DNA from: Lobosporangium transversale
Lineage: Eukaryota; Mortierellomycota; Mortierellomycetes; Mortierellales; Mortierellaceae
NCBI RefSeq assembly: GCF_002105155.1
Contig: NW_019029003.1
Coordinates: 186,001 to 250,000, forward strand
DNA: 64,000 nucleotides
Direction: 5' to 3'
A program made the translations under genes and the position numbers. Each line of letters starts with the position of its first letter. Within the stretch, counting starts at the first letter, position 1. Below, piece by piece: positions 23,263-34,787 of the stretch. The notes under the pieces were generated by a model. The model saw nothing but the letters and a program-made list of their open reading frames with translations. It was not told the DNA's origin and searched no databases.

Positions 23263-24741
23263 ATGGAGATAATAACAGCATCCATGACCCAGCTCAAATC
23301 AACACTCAACAAGTTGATCCCCTTTAGCTCCTTTGTTAGTTCTCTTCCACCTTCTTTACCTGTTGCGCCTCCTCTTCTTGGTCAAAACTCTTTGCAGATC
23401 CCTCTCCCCGATTGCTACTACTTCAGTATCTTCCTCATCTTTGGATGCAGTCTCTACTTCCTCTTGCTTTTACCACTTCCGCGCTTACAGAAGCAATGTA
23501 TCGCTGCTCCATTACTCCTTGGCTTATTTACAGCTCCGATTTTCTTCACCACTCTCCATTCACCAGGTTCCCAGCTCCTCCATGACACTGCCTGTGCTTG
23601 CGTACTAATGCGCATGGTCGACTTGTACTATGTCCGTCCTTGGAGGACAGGAAAAGAGCCAACTCTCAATTTTGATGATTGGTGGGTTGAGGTCTGGCAG
23701 CCCTTCCGCAAGGTCCCTTTGAATAAAGAGCAGCTTCAGCGGCATGAGCTCGAGCTACAGCAGACTCACCTTCGCGGTGAGTTGGACAAGATCTCAAAAT
23801 CAACCAAGGATACAGCATCAGGATTTGACAGATCTAATCAAGGATTACCATCACCATCTACCATCAACAACAATGGCAGCAGTAACGGCAGTAACAGTGT
23901 TAGCCTTTCTAGTGACATTAGTAAAACTGAGCTAAACAAGGGAAAGATCGTCAAACATGTTTACATTCCACCTACGGATCCCAACCCCCAACACTGGAGC
24001 GCTTATCTCCCACGTGTTTTGCTCTATGTAACTGTGCTAGATTGCATTCTATTCTACTGCAGCTTCCTAACATATGAGGATATTCAGGGCTTCTCCCTCA
24101 CCGGGCGAATGCTGTTCGATTCTTTTCTGGCCGTAGGGGTGCTTTTCGGTATTACATTGGCTTGGTACATCATCATGATTCTTTGGGCGGTCACCACCGG
24201 AAATTTGATTCATGATACAGAATGGACATTGGTTCGACACCAATTTCCAGGATTTGCCACATCCCCTGCCGAGTTTTGGCGACGATGGCACCATATTTTT
24301 AAAAGAATCTGGGTCGACCTAGGCTTCAAGCCTGTGCACCATCTCCTTCAAAAATACCTGACCCCAAGAATATCATCCATGAACAAATCGTTGGCTATGC
24401 AACTAGAGCGAGCGTTACCTGTCATGGCTGTTTTCTTGATGTCAGGACTGATGCACGAGATGTTTTTTTTCTCTCTGTATCATATTAGTCCTGGCTCTAT
24501 GACAGTCTTCTTTTTGATTCAAGGTGCTGGAACCATTGTCTCCGACATGTTGAGCAACACAGTCGGACGAAAAGTGTCAGTTCCACCTGTAATTCTTATT
24601 GGGTTGACTCTGGCGTTCAATCTTTCCACGGCAAGTCTTTTCTCGGAGCCAGCTATCAAGGTTAATGGACACAATACGTTTGCCAAACAGAGTTTGTTGG
24701 TACATGGATATAATTACTTGCGCTCGAATGGTGTCTTTTGA
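23263..24741 (+). CDS. Wax-synthase-like MBOAT acyltransferase
   Basis: Single exon, 492 aa, multi-pass membrane protein of the wax synthase type (MBOAT superfamily), expected to move an acyl group from acyl-CoA to an alcohol or other lipid in the ER. Seen directly: several hydrophobic segments (FSIFLIFGCSLYFLLLLPL, AWYIIMILWAVTTGN, ILIGLTLAFNL), the family motif SPAEFWRRWHHIFKRIWVDL at about 337 and MSGLMHE with the expected active-site histidine at about residue 398. A hydrophilic Ser/Asn-rich loop lies at about 165-245. A paralogue lies at 56.2-57.8 kb on the other strand. The substrate cannot be told from sequence (wax ester, sterol ester or other). The ATG at 23263 is used; Met8 is an alternative. 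Confidence 0.85.
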   Translation: MEIITASMTQLKSTLNKLIPFSSFVSSLPPSLPVAPPLLGQNSLQIPLPDCYYFSIFLIFGCSLYFLLLLPLPRLQKQCIAAPLLLGLFTAPIFFTTLHSPGSQLLHDTACACVLMRMVDLYYVRPWRTGKEPTLNFDDWWVEVWQPFRKVPLNKEQLQRHELELQQTHLRGELDKISKSTKDTASGFDRSNQGLPSPSTINNNGSSNGSNSVSLSSDISKTELNKGKIVKHVYIPPTDPNPQHWSAYLPRVLLYVTVLDCILFYCSFLTYEDIQGFSLTGRMLFDSFLAVGVLFGITLAWYIIMILWAVTTGNLIHDTEWTLVRHQFPGFATSPAEFWRRWHHIFKRIWVDLGFKPVHHLLQKYLTPRISSMNKSLAMQLERALPVMAVFLMSGLMHEMFFFSLYHISPGSMTVFFLIQGAGTIVSDMLSNTVGRKVSVPPVILIGLTLAFNLSTASLFSEPAIKVNGHNTFAKQSLLVHGYNYLRSNGVF

Positions 24742-24909
24742 TTTAGTCAAAAGATTATAAATGCTCTCTCTAATAGGAAATGAAATCATGAAATTTAGCT
24801 TGCAGTCACTAGCGCGTCTTTTTCAAAAATAAACAAAACTGTTTTGCTGCCACATTGCTGCTGTCTTGACATTCTTAAAAAAAAAAAAAAAAAAAAAAAG
24901 TGAAAAGTC

Positions 24910-26145
24910 ATGAGCCTTACGGATGAGGTCGCTATGGCGACTGACAGCGGGAACGATTCAGAGACTGGCAATGTATCTTCGCCCAGTACCAGCGCCAATG
25001 GATCTGCGTCCGGGTCTGGAGGTCATGGCAGTAACAGCCACGGCTTTCGCTCCAGCTCTGCCAATGCCTTGCTGTTCCCAACACTAACTGCAAGTGGCCG
25101 TCTTGCAAAATTATTAGCACGAGAAAAGGAACTCATTGCAATGTTGGATCAAATTAATATTGATATCGAACAATTGGAAGCATCATTGGACATAGACGAA
25201 GGAAAAGCACATAGCAATAATGCTTCAGGGACAGGATGTTTAATAGGCACCGGTACCAGTAGTGGAAATGCTAGTAATGGTGCAGGAGTAGCAGACGAGG
25301 ATTTGGAAGAAGAAGTGGATGACTTGGAGGAATTTGAAGCGCCAGAATGGTGTGTGCCTATCAAGGCCAATGTTATGACTTATGACTGGGATGTAGGTTT
25401 TTCTTTTTCTTTAAACATTGAAGACCTCGTATGTGGAAAGGACATTGGAAGCTAAAGCAGGATACTTTATGTCACTCCCTCTCCTGCATACATCATAGAG
25501 CCTGGCTGCAGAATGTCAATTCGATGTAATCCTTATGGATCCACCATGGCAATTAGCTACCCATGCACCAACTCGAGGAGTAAGTTAATTATTCATGTCC
25601 TTATTTTATTTTTACCCTTTACCTTTATCTTTATCTTTCGTTCTTATCTCACATACGCTGTCCTAGGTTGCTATTGCTTATCAACAACTACCAGATATCT
25701 GTATTGAAGAGCTACCAGTACCAAAATTAAGTTCCAATGGCTTCATCTTCATCTGGGTCATCAACAACAAATATGCCAAAGCATTTGATCTGATGCGAAG
25801 ATGGGGATACAGGTAAAGATAGATAGCCACTTATCTCAATACTCCTTAGTAGCCAGGAATTACGACTTTCAATGGCGTATACGCTTTTTATCTCTCTCAC
25901 CGCTTCATCATTCAGGCCCATTGATTCGCTTCTTTCTATCTGTTTATTTTTAGCTATGTAGATGATATTACATGGGTAAAGCAGACTGTTAATCGTAGAA
26001 TGGCAAAGGGACATGGATATTATCTTCAGCACGCCAAGGAAACATGTCTTGTAGGAAAGAAGGTAGGAAAAAAAAAAAAAAAAAAAAAAAAAAGATATAC
26101 GGTCGTATCTTATATTGATAATGATGTGTTGCTGAACATCTCTCT

Positions 26146-26189
<44 letters not shown>

Positions 26190-26394
26190 TGCCCTCTAGG
26201 GCGAAGATCCTCCAGGATGCAGGCACTCCATCGGATCTGATGTCATCTTTTCAGAACGTCGTGGACAGAGCCAAAAGCCTGAGGAATTGTATGAGCTCAT
26301 TGAGGAACTGGTTCCCAATGGCCGTTATCTCGAGATTTTTGGACGTAAGAACAACCTGAGGGACTACTGGGTTACTGTTGGAAACGAACTTTGA
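24910..26394 (+). CDS. MT-A70 family adenine N6-methyltransferase, MTA1-like, 5 exons
   Basis: Predicted SAM-dependent N6-adenine methyltransferase. Exons 24910-25392, 25499-25579, 25667-25812, 25954-26062 and 26200-26394 join in frame to 337 aa. Residues 1-55 are Ser/Gly-rich. A short helical, coiled-coil-like stretch follows (about 60-95), then an acidic linker (130-143). The catalytic domain runs from 146: FDVILMDPPW (DPPW at 175-178), PTRG, GFIFIWVINNKY, DDITWVKQTVNRR, YYLQHAKETCLVG, SDVIFSERRGQSQKP, YLEIFGRKNN and the C-terminal WVTVGNEL. METTL14 has EPPL and METTL4 lacks the H-KE-CLVG segment, so the METTL3/MTA1 side fits. No zinc fingers, short length and the PTRG and LQHAKE segments favour MTA1, the ciliate DNA 6mA enzyme, over Ime4/METTL3; that sub-family choice is inference. 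An A23 run ends 10 nt before the ATG. Stops 110 bp from the convergent deubiquitinase gene. Confidence 0.85.
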
Positions 26395-26504
26395 GAATTA
26401 ATTGTTACAATGAAAAATAAATAAAATTATAGTCATCAAATCATCAAATATGTACTTGGCTAGTTAAAGAACTGGTCATTTTCTATTATATACTATTTTT
26501 CTCT

Positions 26505-27646
26505 CTAGTATCGCTCATAGAAAAGCAAGTATGCGCGACTTGCCAGGACTTCTTGAAGACTAGCCATTCGAACGTTGGTGTCACTGCATGCAATCCATTG
26601 CCGTGTGTCTACAACATCCTCTTCCTTTTCACTTTTGCTTTGCTCTATAATATTGACTTGTGGAGTCTCAACATTGTCCTGTGGAGTCTCAACGTTGTCT
26701 TGTGGAGTCTCAACGTTGTCTTGTGGAATCGTAACGTTGTCTTGTGGAATCGTAACGTTGTCTTGTGGAGCCACAATGTTGTCCTGCGAAGTTGCAACAT
26801 CGTCTTGTGGGATCGATACATTGCCTGTGGCACCTGTAGGAATAGTAGATTTCTTCGTATTTTTCCTCTTCTTTCCCTGCTGTGCCGTCAGCATTGCTAA
26901 GGAAACATCCGGTAACTCCTGCCCGTCGACTTTTGTATTGATCCTACTATTATTACTCTTCAGACTCTTTCCTGACGACACCACTTCGGTAGCCTTAGTG
27001 TCTTCGGGAACAACTACTTTTGACGAAAGTACATAATTAATGTAATGTCCACCACCTAGTGTACCCATATGTACCACGGCGCCATACAACCTGTATCTCT
27101 TTGACAAATCACCATTATAATAATACTGGTTAGATTTGCTGGGATTTTGGTTATCCTCCTCATCTTCATGCTCGATTTCACTCGCAGGCATAAAGTAAGG
27201 GCTCATATCCAAAGTGACAGGGATTTCTACATGATCATCAATCTTGCGCATTTGGCCGAACCGTCCAGACTGCTCAAAGCGCTTCAAGTGTAGAATAAGC
27301 GTTGGGGGCAACTTTGAAATTAAATATCGCTTGAAGGCCTTGCGGAAAATATAATTGGGTTCTTCTTGTATAATCTTCTCTTTTTCAGCAGTTCTTTTGT
27401 CCTGGGATGGCTTTTTAGGGATTGTGTTGCCGAGTCGATCCGTCTGTATTCCTCTATCATCGTTGTCATCATCGTTGTCATCATCTCTAGGCATGAATTC
27501 TGTCCCTGAATCCGCCGCCTGATCTTCCTCTAATCTGTTCTGTTGCTTATCAGATTGAAGCGTTTCTGATGGGTTTTGTTTAACCGACTTGGTATCCTCT
27601 GTACCCTGCTTCGTCGCTGTTATCTCCAGACTCACTATCTCTTCAG

Positions 27647-27715
<69 letters not shown>

Positions 27716-30232
27716 CCCCCTGTTCTTGCTCCTGATTTTTTTCATGCTCCTGATTCTGCTCTTGTTTCTGCTCCTGCTCCTTACAATCGTTCTTTCCCTT
27801 GTTTGCTGAAGCCTTGATCAATTTATAGCAGTTTTCGCATGCAAACTTATTATCGCCATCCAAGACATCTACGCTGGTAAACTGGTTCAATGACCGTTGA
27901 ACTGAAAGAGCTTCTGAATCAAATTGACCAATGGTTCGGAGCACCTTTTCGACATGCTGCAAATGTGCTTCCGAGGGCTTGTTCTCCAGGATGAGATCCT
28001 CACCATCCGAAGCACCGGAGTCAGTCGTCTTGATCTCTGAGCCTGCTGTGATTGCATTCCGTTTGGATTGAGCAAGGAGGCGAGCCATTAAGTTCGAACC
28101 AAACTCCAAAGATGATGATTGTGATTTTGTTTGTGAAAAGTTGCGAACAGGTAGAGAGAGATCGAAGAAGTCCTCCGGTGCATAAGAACACTATTTAAAA
28201 TTTTAATTATTCATATCAGCTACGATACTTACAAGCTTTCATCAACACATAGTCCCATGAAAAAAGGCATTACCTTCTTACACGCATCGCAGACAATGAC
28301 ACTGACGAGTTCTCCTGAGAAGCAACCCTCAATAAAAGGAGTATACTTACATGGCCCTTCAACAGCTTGGTTCTCTTCTTCTTGGTTCTTGCTCTTCTTT
28401 GCCTCACCATTATATGTTTCCTTGATGTCCCCATTTACTTTTTCGTTTTCTTTCATAACCTTTTCATTTCCAGTCTCTCCTTCTTCTGCGAGCCGACGTT
28501 TGATCATGTCAAGCTCCTCCTGCTTGATACCGTCAAATAGATAGCGCATTAACTCCTGGCTGTCTTGCTGCCGGAAGCCTCGGAAAACTTTCCATTTCCT
28601 TGTAATCTGCATAAACAATTCATTGGGTGCAACTACTCCGCCTTGTTGTTTCCACATTGTATTCAAAAATCCTTTGAAACTGGTCGTTAGCGGACCCAAT
28701 CCTAAGTTTGTAACTGCAGCCGGTGATTTGGAGGATACAGAAGCCTCTTGTTCATTTTCGGAAAGAATAGCCCTCAAGGACTTTGACTCTGTCAAAACCT
28801 ACAAAAAAAGAACAAGCAAATATATCAATACGATGTTTAAAAGGGCTATTTAGTATAAGATCTATCAAGCAGTTCAAATATATATAAATATATGCTACTT
28901 TCTTGCCGTGTACCTGAGCAACAGAGTTGAAAAAGCATGTGTTTCCAAGGTTTTTCAAACCAGGCGTATACACTTTAGCCTTGGATATGGGTGCAGCGAT
29001 AGTGCCTCGTGTACCAGGAGCCGCGGCAGAAGACCCTTTGGACTTTTTTGAAGGTGCTGCAGAAGCAGCTGCAGAAGCAGCTGCAGAAGCAGCTAAAGAT
29101 ACAATAGGATAGAGGTCAATAAAGGTTTATAGATAATTTTTTGTCCAAAGCAAAGTATTACCTCTCATTTTGGACTGCCTGATCAAACGTCCGTCCTCGA
29201 GAATAGCCTGACACTCCCGAATGACCTGATTTTTATTCTTACTTGGTACAATCTGATTATCACAGCTATAGCACCTATTAATAAAAAGCATATAAACATC
29301 AATAAACACAAATAGAGTCTTCATCCATCTTCATCAAGCGACTTTGTGCCTTGAACTTCCAAATGAATAAGCCTCTCTCCACTCCGGGTATGGCTATTGA
29401 CTATCATTATATTTACCAACAGTCCATGGTGCCTAAATTGATTGCCAACGGATGTTTATTGTCTTTTTCATTATGGTGTGTTATTGCATGCTTATGAATC
29501 ATCCTACCACAATTGATCTCACAGCAACTCAAACACATCCATAATGATTCTGGTGACAATTCCTCTGCAGCGATAACAACCTCATTGTCCTTTTTGTTAT
29601 TATCCATGGATGATGAAACAGTCAATCCTGCTAACGATGATTCCAGTGATTGCTGCGCGAGCCTCTTCTTCGCAGCCTTACTTTCTGCATTCAAACATCG
29701 TCGGCAATGGTTCCAATCCTTTTGTTTTTTAATTTCCTTACGCAGACTAGAAAGCTTGACTGCATCCTTGACATGCTGACATTTACCATCCTTGCCTGCT
29801 GATTTGGAGTGTTCAGAGGATTCATGTTGTGATAGTCCTGCTAAGTCCTGTGCAACAGTCTCTTCTGACGTTGATGCCGTATTCGATTCTACCAATTCTG
29901 ATACAGTTGTTGGTGCTGACACGAGCGCTCCTGCAATCCTTTCGCTCATTTGACCTGCATTAGAGGCTGAAAGCGCAGTTGTACTGGCACTGTTGGAATC
30001 CTGTTTTTTCTTTATCCCTGATTCAGCGAAAATTTCTGGCAGTAGAGCGTCACCTATCACCACAGTCAATTTCAAGCACTGTATCAATGGCATGTTCGAA
30101 ACAAAATGCGATACAAATGCACTAACAGCACTAGCAGTAAGTTCAAAAGTCAAGTTTAAATTCAGGCTCATATGTACCTGCTTCAAATTCACTTTGACTG
30201 ACACGTCGTGCACTTTTTTTCTTTTTGCCCAT
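26505..30232 (-). CDS. USP16/USP45-like ubiquitin carboxyl-terminal hydrolase with UBP zinc finger, 6 exons
   Basis: Cysteine protease that removes ubiquitin. Exons (reverse strand) 30232-30178, 30053-29417, 29274-29162, 29092-28914, 28798-28274 and 28190-26505 join in frame to about 1,064 aa. A UBP-type zinc finger lies at about 150-250 (CRRC, LWMCLSCCEINCGR, ITHHNEKDNKHPLAIN, DCWCYSCDN). The catalytic Cys is about 321 in GLKNLGNTCFFNSVAQ, with QQDSQELMRYLFDGI behind it. CDACKK and FFDLSLPV follow, then the His box GTLGGGHYINYVL (His about 885) and the C-terminal AYLLFYERY. The catalytic domain is split by a long insert with a Glu-Gln dipeptide run and, after the His box, heptad-like PQDNV repeats. 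USP16 deubiquitinates histone H2A in animals; the same role here is inference. The small Ala-rich exon 4 start (29,092) has clear splice borders. Confidence 0.9.
26660..26827 (-). repeat. 21-bp coding minisatellite, about 8 units
   Basis: About eight tandem 21-bp units encode variants of the heptad PQDNVTI / PQDNVET in the C-terminal part of the USP-like protein. The central units are identical, the outer ones diverged. Confidence 0.9.
27651..27715 (-). repeat. (CTCCTG)n hexanucleotide repeat coding Gln-Glu
   Basis: About ten perfect copies of CTCCTG on the plus strand, read as alternating Gln and Glu within the insert of the USP-like protein. Imperfect copies continue to about 27,780. Confidence 0.9.
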
Positions 30233-30447
30233 TGTAATAGAGCCTTTTTCTTTTTACTCAAGGAAGGAGGAATGAAATGGGATAGATGCAAATTTAGAGA
30301 ATTTAAAAAAAAGAATGCGCAGATCGGCTTCCCTGACGCAAACAAAAACTCAACAATGTGACCGGTGTGTTTTATTAAAAATGCAGGATATATATTTATT
30401 TTGTTTCTTTAGGTGTTAATATTGACCATATGAAAAATAACATTTGC

Positions 30448-33400
30448 TTACACAGCGGATGCCATCTTGTCTACCTTAAGGATATCGTTCTGGTCGTCCC
30501 GAACTTCATCCACAGCCTTAAAGATCGATGCTCCCCCATCCTCATCTCCCTCGGCCGTAGCCACTCCAATAGACTCGTATGCAGCATCGCTGCGATCCAA
30601 TAGCATCTCCAAGTGCTTGTCCGATATAACCACATCGTCCTTGGTTGCAAGTTGAATCTTTTCTCCATCATCTTGAGCAAGCATTTCTGCCAGGTCCGAC
30701 AGTGTGGCTGCACGATCAGTTGCTGCGCTCGTACCAGCCGAGGGTGGCTTCTTGAACTTGCCTTTATGGATTACTAGCTTCTCCAGTTTGCGTTTGCTGC
30801 TGGCCCGCTCAATGATCTTGCCTTCGATTGTGTTGGCGGTCACCAAACGATAAATCATTACGGGTTTTGTCTGACCAATACGATGCACGCGATCCTGCGC
30901 CTGCAAGTCCATTTGAGGATTCTATGAAGGATCAAAAGACAAATAGTCAATTTCATTAACAAAAAAAAAAAAAAATTCCTATCGTATTGCTGCCAATGTG
31001 CGAATAAATAGTCTTCTTACCCAGTCACTATCAAAGATAATGACAGTATCCGCGGATGTTAAGTTAATACCCAGACCTCCTGCACGAGTCGACAGCAAAA
31101 ATAGTTTGAGGTTTTTGTTCCTATTGAACTCTGCAATTTGTTTTCGCCGATCTTCCTGTGGCACTGCACCGTCAATGCGGCAGCACACCCAACCCTTGTA
31201 GATCTCAGCCCAGTCCTGGATAATGTCCAGCATAGTTGTGAACTGGGAAAAGATCAAAACCTTATGCTCCCGCTTGAACAGAGCCTCAAGTAGTCGGCTC
31301 AGTACCAGCATCTTTCCAGAAGCATTCAACAAGTCCTCCGAGAGCACAGGCATATTCGTTTTGGGATCTAAGGGCCAGTCAAATAAAAAGGGGTGATTGC
31401 ACACTTTACGAAGTTGCATCACAATGTTCATCAGCTTCATGTTGCTGACAGACTTGCTTGCCTTACGCAAATCAACTTGAAGTGCTGTCAATTGTTCCTC
31501 TTCGTCTTTCTTTTCAACCGCCTTTCCTTGCTCCAGATCTTTAAAGAACTTGGCGTCTGATTCCTCCTTGTACGACTTGACGCCTCCACGTGTTCTCCGA
31601 TTAGAGCCGTCCAATTTTTTATCTTTCAGCTCTTCTTTCTCTTTTTGTTCCTCTTCAGCATCGATAATCGCATCAAGTTGTTCAACAGTAACCTCTTCCG
31701 TATTCTCGACGTCTTCTTTCACAATCTCTTCTTCTCCCTCCTCTTTCTTGCTCTTCTCCACTCCCATTTCCTTCTTTGGGGTGTCTAGTCCAGCCTTCTT
31801 ATGAATCAAGAAGTTGCGGATATCACGGCTGAGAGCTGCATCGTACCACTCTTTCTGAATTGGCGTTAGAGGAGCATACAGCAAGTACTCCTTCTTCTTT
31901 GGCAATGAGTGTTCAACTAGTGGTTGTGATGAAGAAAAAATATATATAGAGAGAGAGAAAGAAAGGTAAGAGACTTTTTTTTCTTAGCAGTATTTCACTA
32001 AACAATTCACACTCACCATCAGTCTTCACACGGCGTAGTAAGAATGGTTTCAGGATGTGATGTAAGCTTGTTACAATTCCGCTCTGCGATTCTTCGCCTA
32101 GAATACGCTCCTGGCCTTCCTTGGCATTGATGTCCGAAAAATCAAACCACTCTTGAAACCCTTCGCGATCATCGAAGATTTCTGGTAGCAAAAAGTTGAG
32201 TAAACTCCATAATTCGGATAAATTGTTCTGTAATGGTGTGCCTGTCAGGAGCATGCGATTTGCGGAGTGATAGCTCTTGAGTTCTCGAATGAGTTTGCAG
32301 TCCATGTTCTTCAGCCGATGACCTTCATCGACAATGATGTACTTCCATTGGTATTTAGAAAGGTATTTGCGATCTCTGATAACAATCTCATATGAGGTAA
32401 CGATGATGGGGAATGAAGAGTCCAGCTTCTTAAGTTTATGGTTCCTCTTGTGCTCTCGTTCCTCTGGAGTTCCGTGATACAGTTCCACAGGAATTCCAGG
32501 GACAAATCTGATTTTAAGAAAATCGACATTTAGAAAATTGTGTAAGATCAATATAATATCAACTTCAAGCAATGAGAACGCAAGACATGGTGGTTTGGCA
32601 ATCTGCTTTACCTCTCAAATTCAATAACCCAGTTAGCAAGGGTAGAGAGAGGAGCAACGACAAGAAAGGGGCCCCAGACTCCTTTCTCGCGAAGATATGC
32701 CAGAAAGGAAATCGTCTGTAATGTCTACAGCCACTCAAAAAAAAAAAAAAAAAAAAAAAAAGTGTGTGTGAATAGAGAATTTACTGTTTAGATAAGTTCG
32801 AAGGCCCATAATACCAAGTTTCAGCTTTACCTTTCCAAGACCCATCTCGTCAGCCAGGATGCCATTTAGGCCATTCTCATAAAGACTGACCATCCATTCC
32901 ACCCCTTCCAATTGATAATCGCGGAGAATACCCCCTGTGACTAGCTTGGGCTGGCGGGGAGATATAGCAGGTTTATTGGATTTAGCTCCTGAAGCAACTG
33001 TAGTAGACACAGCGGTAGTAGCGGGCTTCACAGCCGGCTCTACAGCCGGTTCCACCTTGTTCGCTTGCTTTTGCTTCTTTAGAGTATCTCTATCGATATA
33101 ATCTGCAATGTCGTAGTGCGCATCGTCTGTTTTACGCTTTTTGGCAGCAGCAACTGTCTTTTTCTTGGTATTGATCTGCGCCGTCTGCTCCTCCGAATTA
33201 GGTTGCCGGCGAGTGCTGGCGCGAGTAGCTGTTATCGCTGTAGCAGTGGCATCTTCTTCTTCTTTGTCATCCTTCTCTTTCTGCTTCTCTCGCTTTGCTT
33301 CAATGGCTGATGCTCTGTCGCGGGCCTCCTTCTGCTGTTTCTCTAGCTTTGAGCCAAGGAAATCTGCATACATCAAAGATTTTTCGATCAAAAACTTGAG

Positions 33401-33845
33401 ACGCTTCGATCGTTGGCGAGCAATAGTATCATTGAATTCCGCCGTGGCCTAACATGATTGAGTCAAGTGAGCATATTTGAAATTTCAATACTTTTTTTTG
33501 AAGGTTTAAGATGGCATTTGCCACCAAATTTTGAATATCTTACTTTAGCCTTTAGCTTTGCAATTTTCTCCTTTTCCTTCTCTGTGGTTTCTTTTTCCAG
33601 CTTTTCCTCTTCGAGGCGCATCGCTTCCGTAATAGCAACATCAATGTATGTATCAGTTGTATCAGGCGATGGAGTAGCCGAGACAGAAGATGGAGTACTG
33701 ACACTCTGCGAAATTCATTATAAAAAAAGTGAGTTTCAACGATTCGAGTCACAAAAAAATGGTTTACTGTTAAACGCATAAGAATGAGTGTTTCCCTTAC
33801 TGCCTCGTTGGGAGTGGATGGACTCGACTCTGATTCGGTGTTCAT
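30448..33845 (-). CDS. SNF2-family chromatin remodeller, LSH/HELLS/DDM1 (Irc5) type, 7 exons
   Basis: ATP-dependent DNA translocase that moves nucleosomes. Exons (reverse strand) 33845-33801, 33705-33544, 33448-32831, 32724-32612, 32507-32017, 31916-31021 and 30921-30448 join in frame to 932 aa. An N-terminal Lys/Glu coiled coil (about 40-140) precedes the helicase core: [20 protein letters not shown], Walker A in [11 protein letters not shown] (Lys275), [17 protein letters not shown] (DEGH about 373-376), [30 protein letters not shown] and [14 protein letters not shown], then the C-terminal [20 protein letters not shown] typical of the LSH branch. An acidic insert lies at about 500-600. In plants and animals LSH/DDM1 supports DNA methylation at repeats; yeast Irc5 acts in recombination. 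Starts 304 bp from the divergent POP7-like gene. Confidence 0.92.
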
Positions 33846-33899
33846 GGCTAGACTAGTTCGCTTGCTTGTCTTTAATACACCGAGAAAATAAACACGGTG

Positions 33900-33926
33900 A
33901 AAAAAAAAAAAAAAAAAAAAAAAAAA
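33900..33926. repeat. Poly(A) run in the shared LSH / POP7 upstream region
   Basis: A run of about 27 A residues in the 304-bp divergent intergenic region. Poly(dA:dT) tracts are known to disfavour nucleosomes in yeast promoters; any such role here is inference. Confidence 0.7.
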
Positions 33927-34149
33927 TACCCTGGCCCTGAAAGAACGGAAAGCTTCCTTGAGCTCATCGCAGTCCTGCCCTGTTGAACCTTATATTTGTT
34001 TGAGGAAAAGCCACATCATCACCTTTGACACAAGTGATGAAGGTGAACTGATCTCTTTTTCTGAAAACTCATTACCCTTTATTAGTGAACATCGCTTGGA
34101 GACAACAGGAGGTTAGGACAGGAAGTTAATTTTAAGAGAGAAATCTATT

Positions 34150-34787
34150 ATGGACACACAGAAACGTTATACAGTCGCGAGCTCTATCGACAGACCAGAC
34201 ACTAAACGAACCAGGATATCCAAGGACACAGGTGAAGCAACACCCCTCAATGCGGCAAATCTTGCCTTCATGTTATCATATCTTACAGCCAGAGAAGGAA
34301 AGAAAAGAGTACTATGTCGTTACGATCTATAGTCATTTAATGACACTTTTTTTCTTGGAACAAACAATTTTACTGAATCACAGCTACAATCCGGAAACGT
34401 ACTCCTATACGAGCGCCTACTCTACCAACCGACATTTATATCACCACATCATCAAGCTACAAAGGCCAGCTCGCTCGTGCAATAAAATTGTTGGTCAGCG
34501 ATGGTCATCCATTTATTACACTCCACGCCATGGGCCCAGCGATTGAAAGGGCGATTGCTCTTGCCATGGGAATCAATCAGGCGTGTTCCAATCAAGTTCG
34601 ATGTCATACCGAAACATGTACAGTCAATCTAACCGACGATCTTATCTTCGTCGACCCAGAACAGGATCTAGATACCCACGCTCGCCAGAACTCGGCTGTT
34701 CATATCCGGATAGAGATGATCCAGCCCATGCCTGGAACTCTGCGTGAATTAGACCGCAGCTATCGTGGAGGCAGAAGAAGGCGGTGA
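34150..34787 (+). CDS. POP7: RNase P/MRP subunit POP7/Rpp20-like (Alba fold), 2 exons
   Basis: Predicted protein subunit of RNase P and RNase MRP, which process pre-tRNA and pre-rRNA. Exons 34150-34231 and 34384-34787 join in frame to 161 aa. The second exon holds the Alba-type core: RTPIRAPTLPTDIYITTSSS, KGQLARAIKLLV, ITLHAMGPAIERAIALAMGI, TCTVNLTDDL and ARQNSAVHIRIE. The usual length is about 140 aa, so this is a full-length form. The donor GTGAAG is less common, so the first exon (27 codons plus one base) is the less certain part. Divergent from the LSH-like gene. Confidence 0.8.

Noticed and set aside
26553-27036. Plus-strand frames with repeated heptads (TLSCGVS-like)
   Set aside because: Antisense reading of the 21-bp repeats in the USP-like gene; that strand has no family features.
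27576-27809. Poly-Leu frame on the plus strand
   Set aside because: Antisense of the Gln-Glu hexanucleotide repeat.
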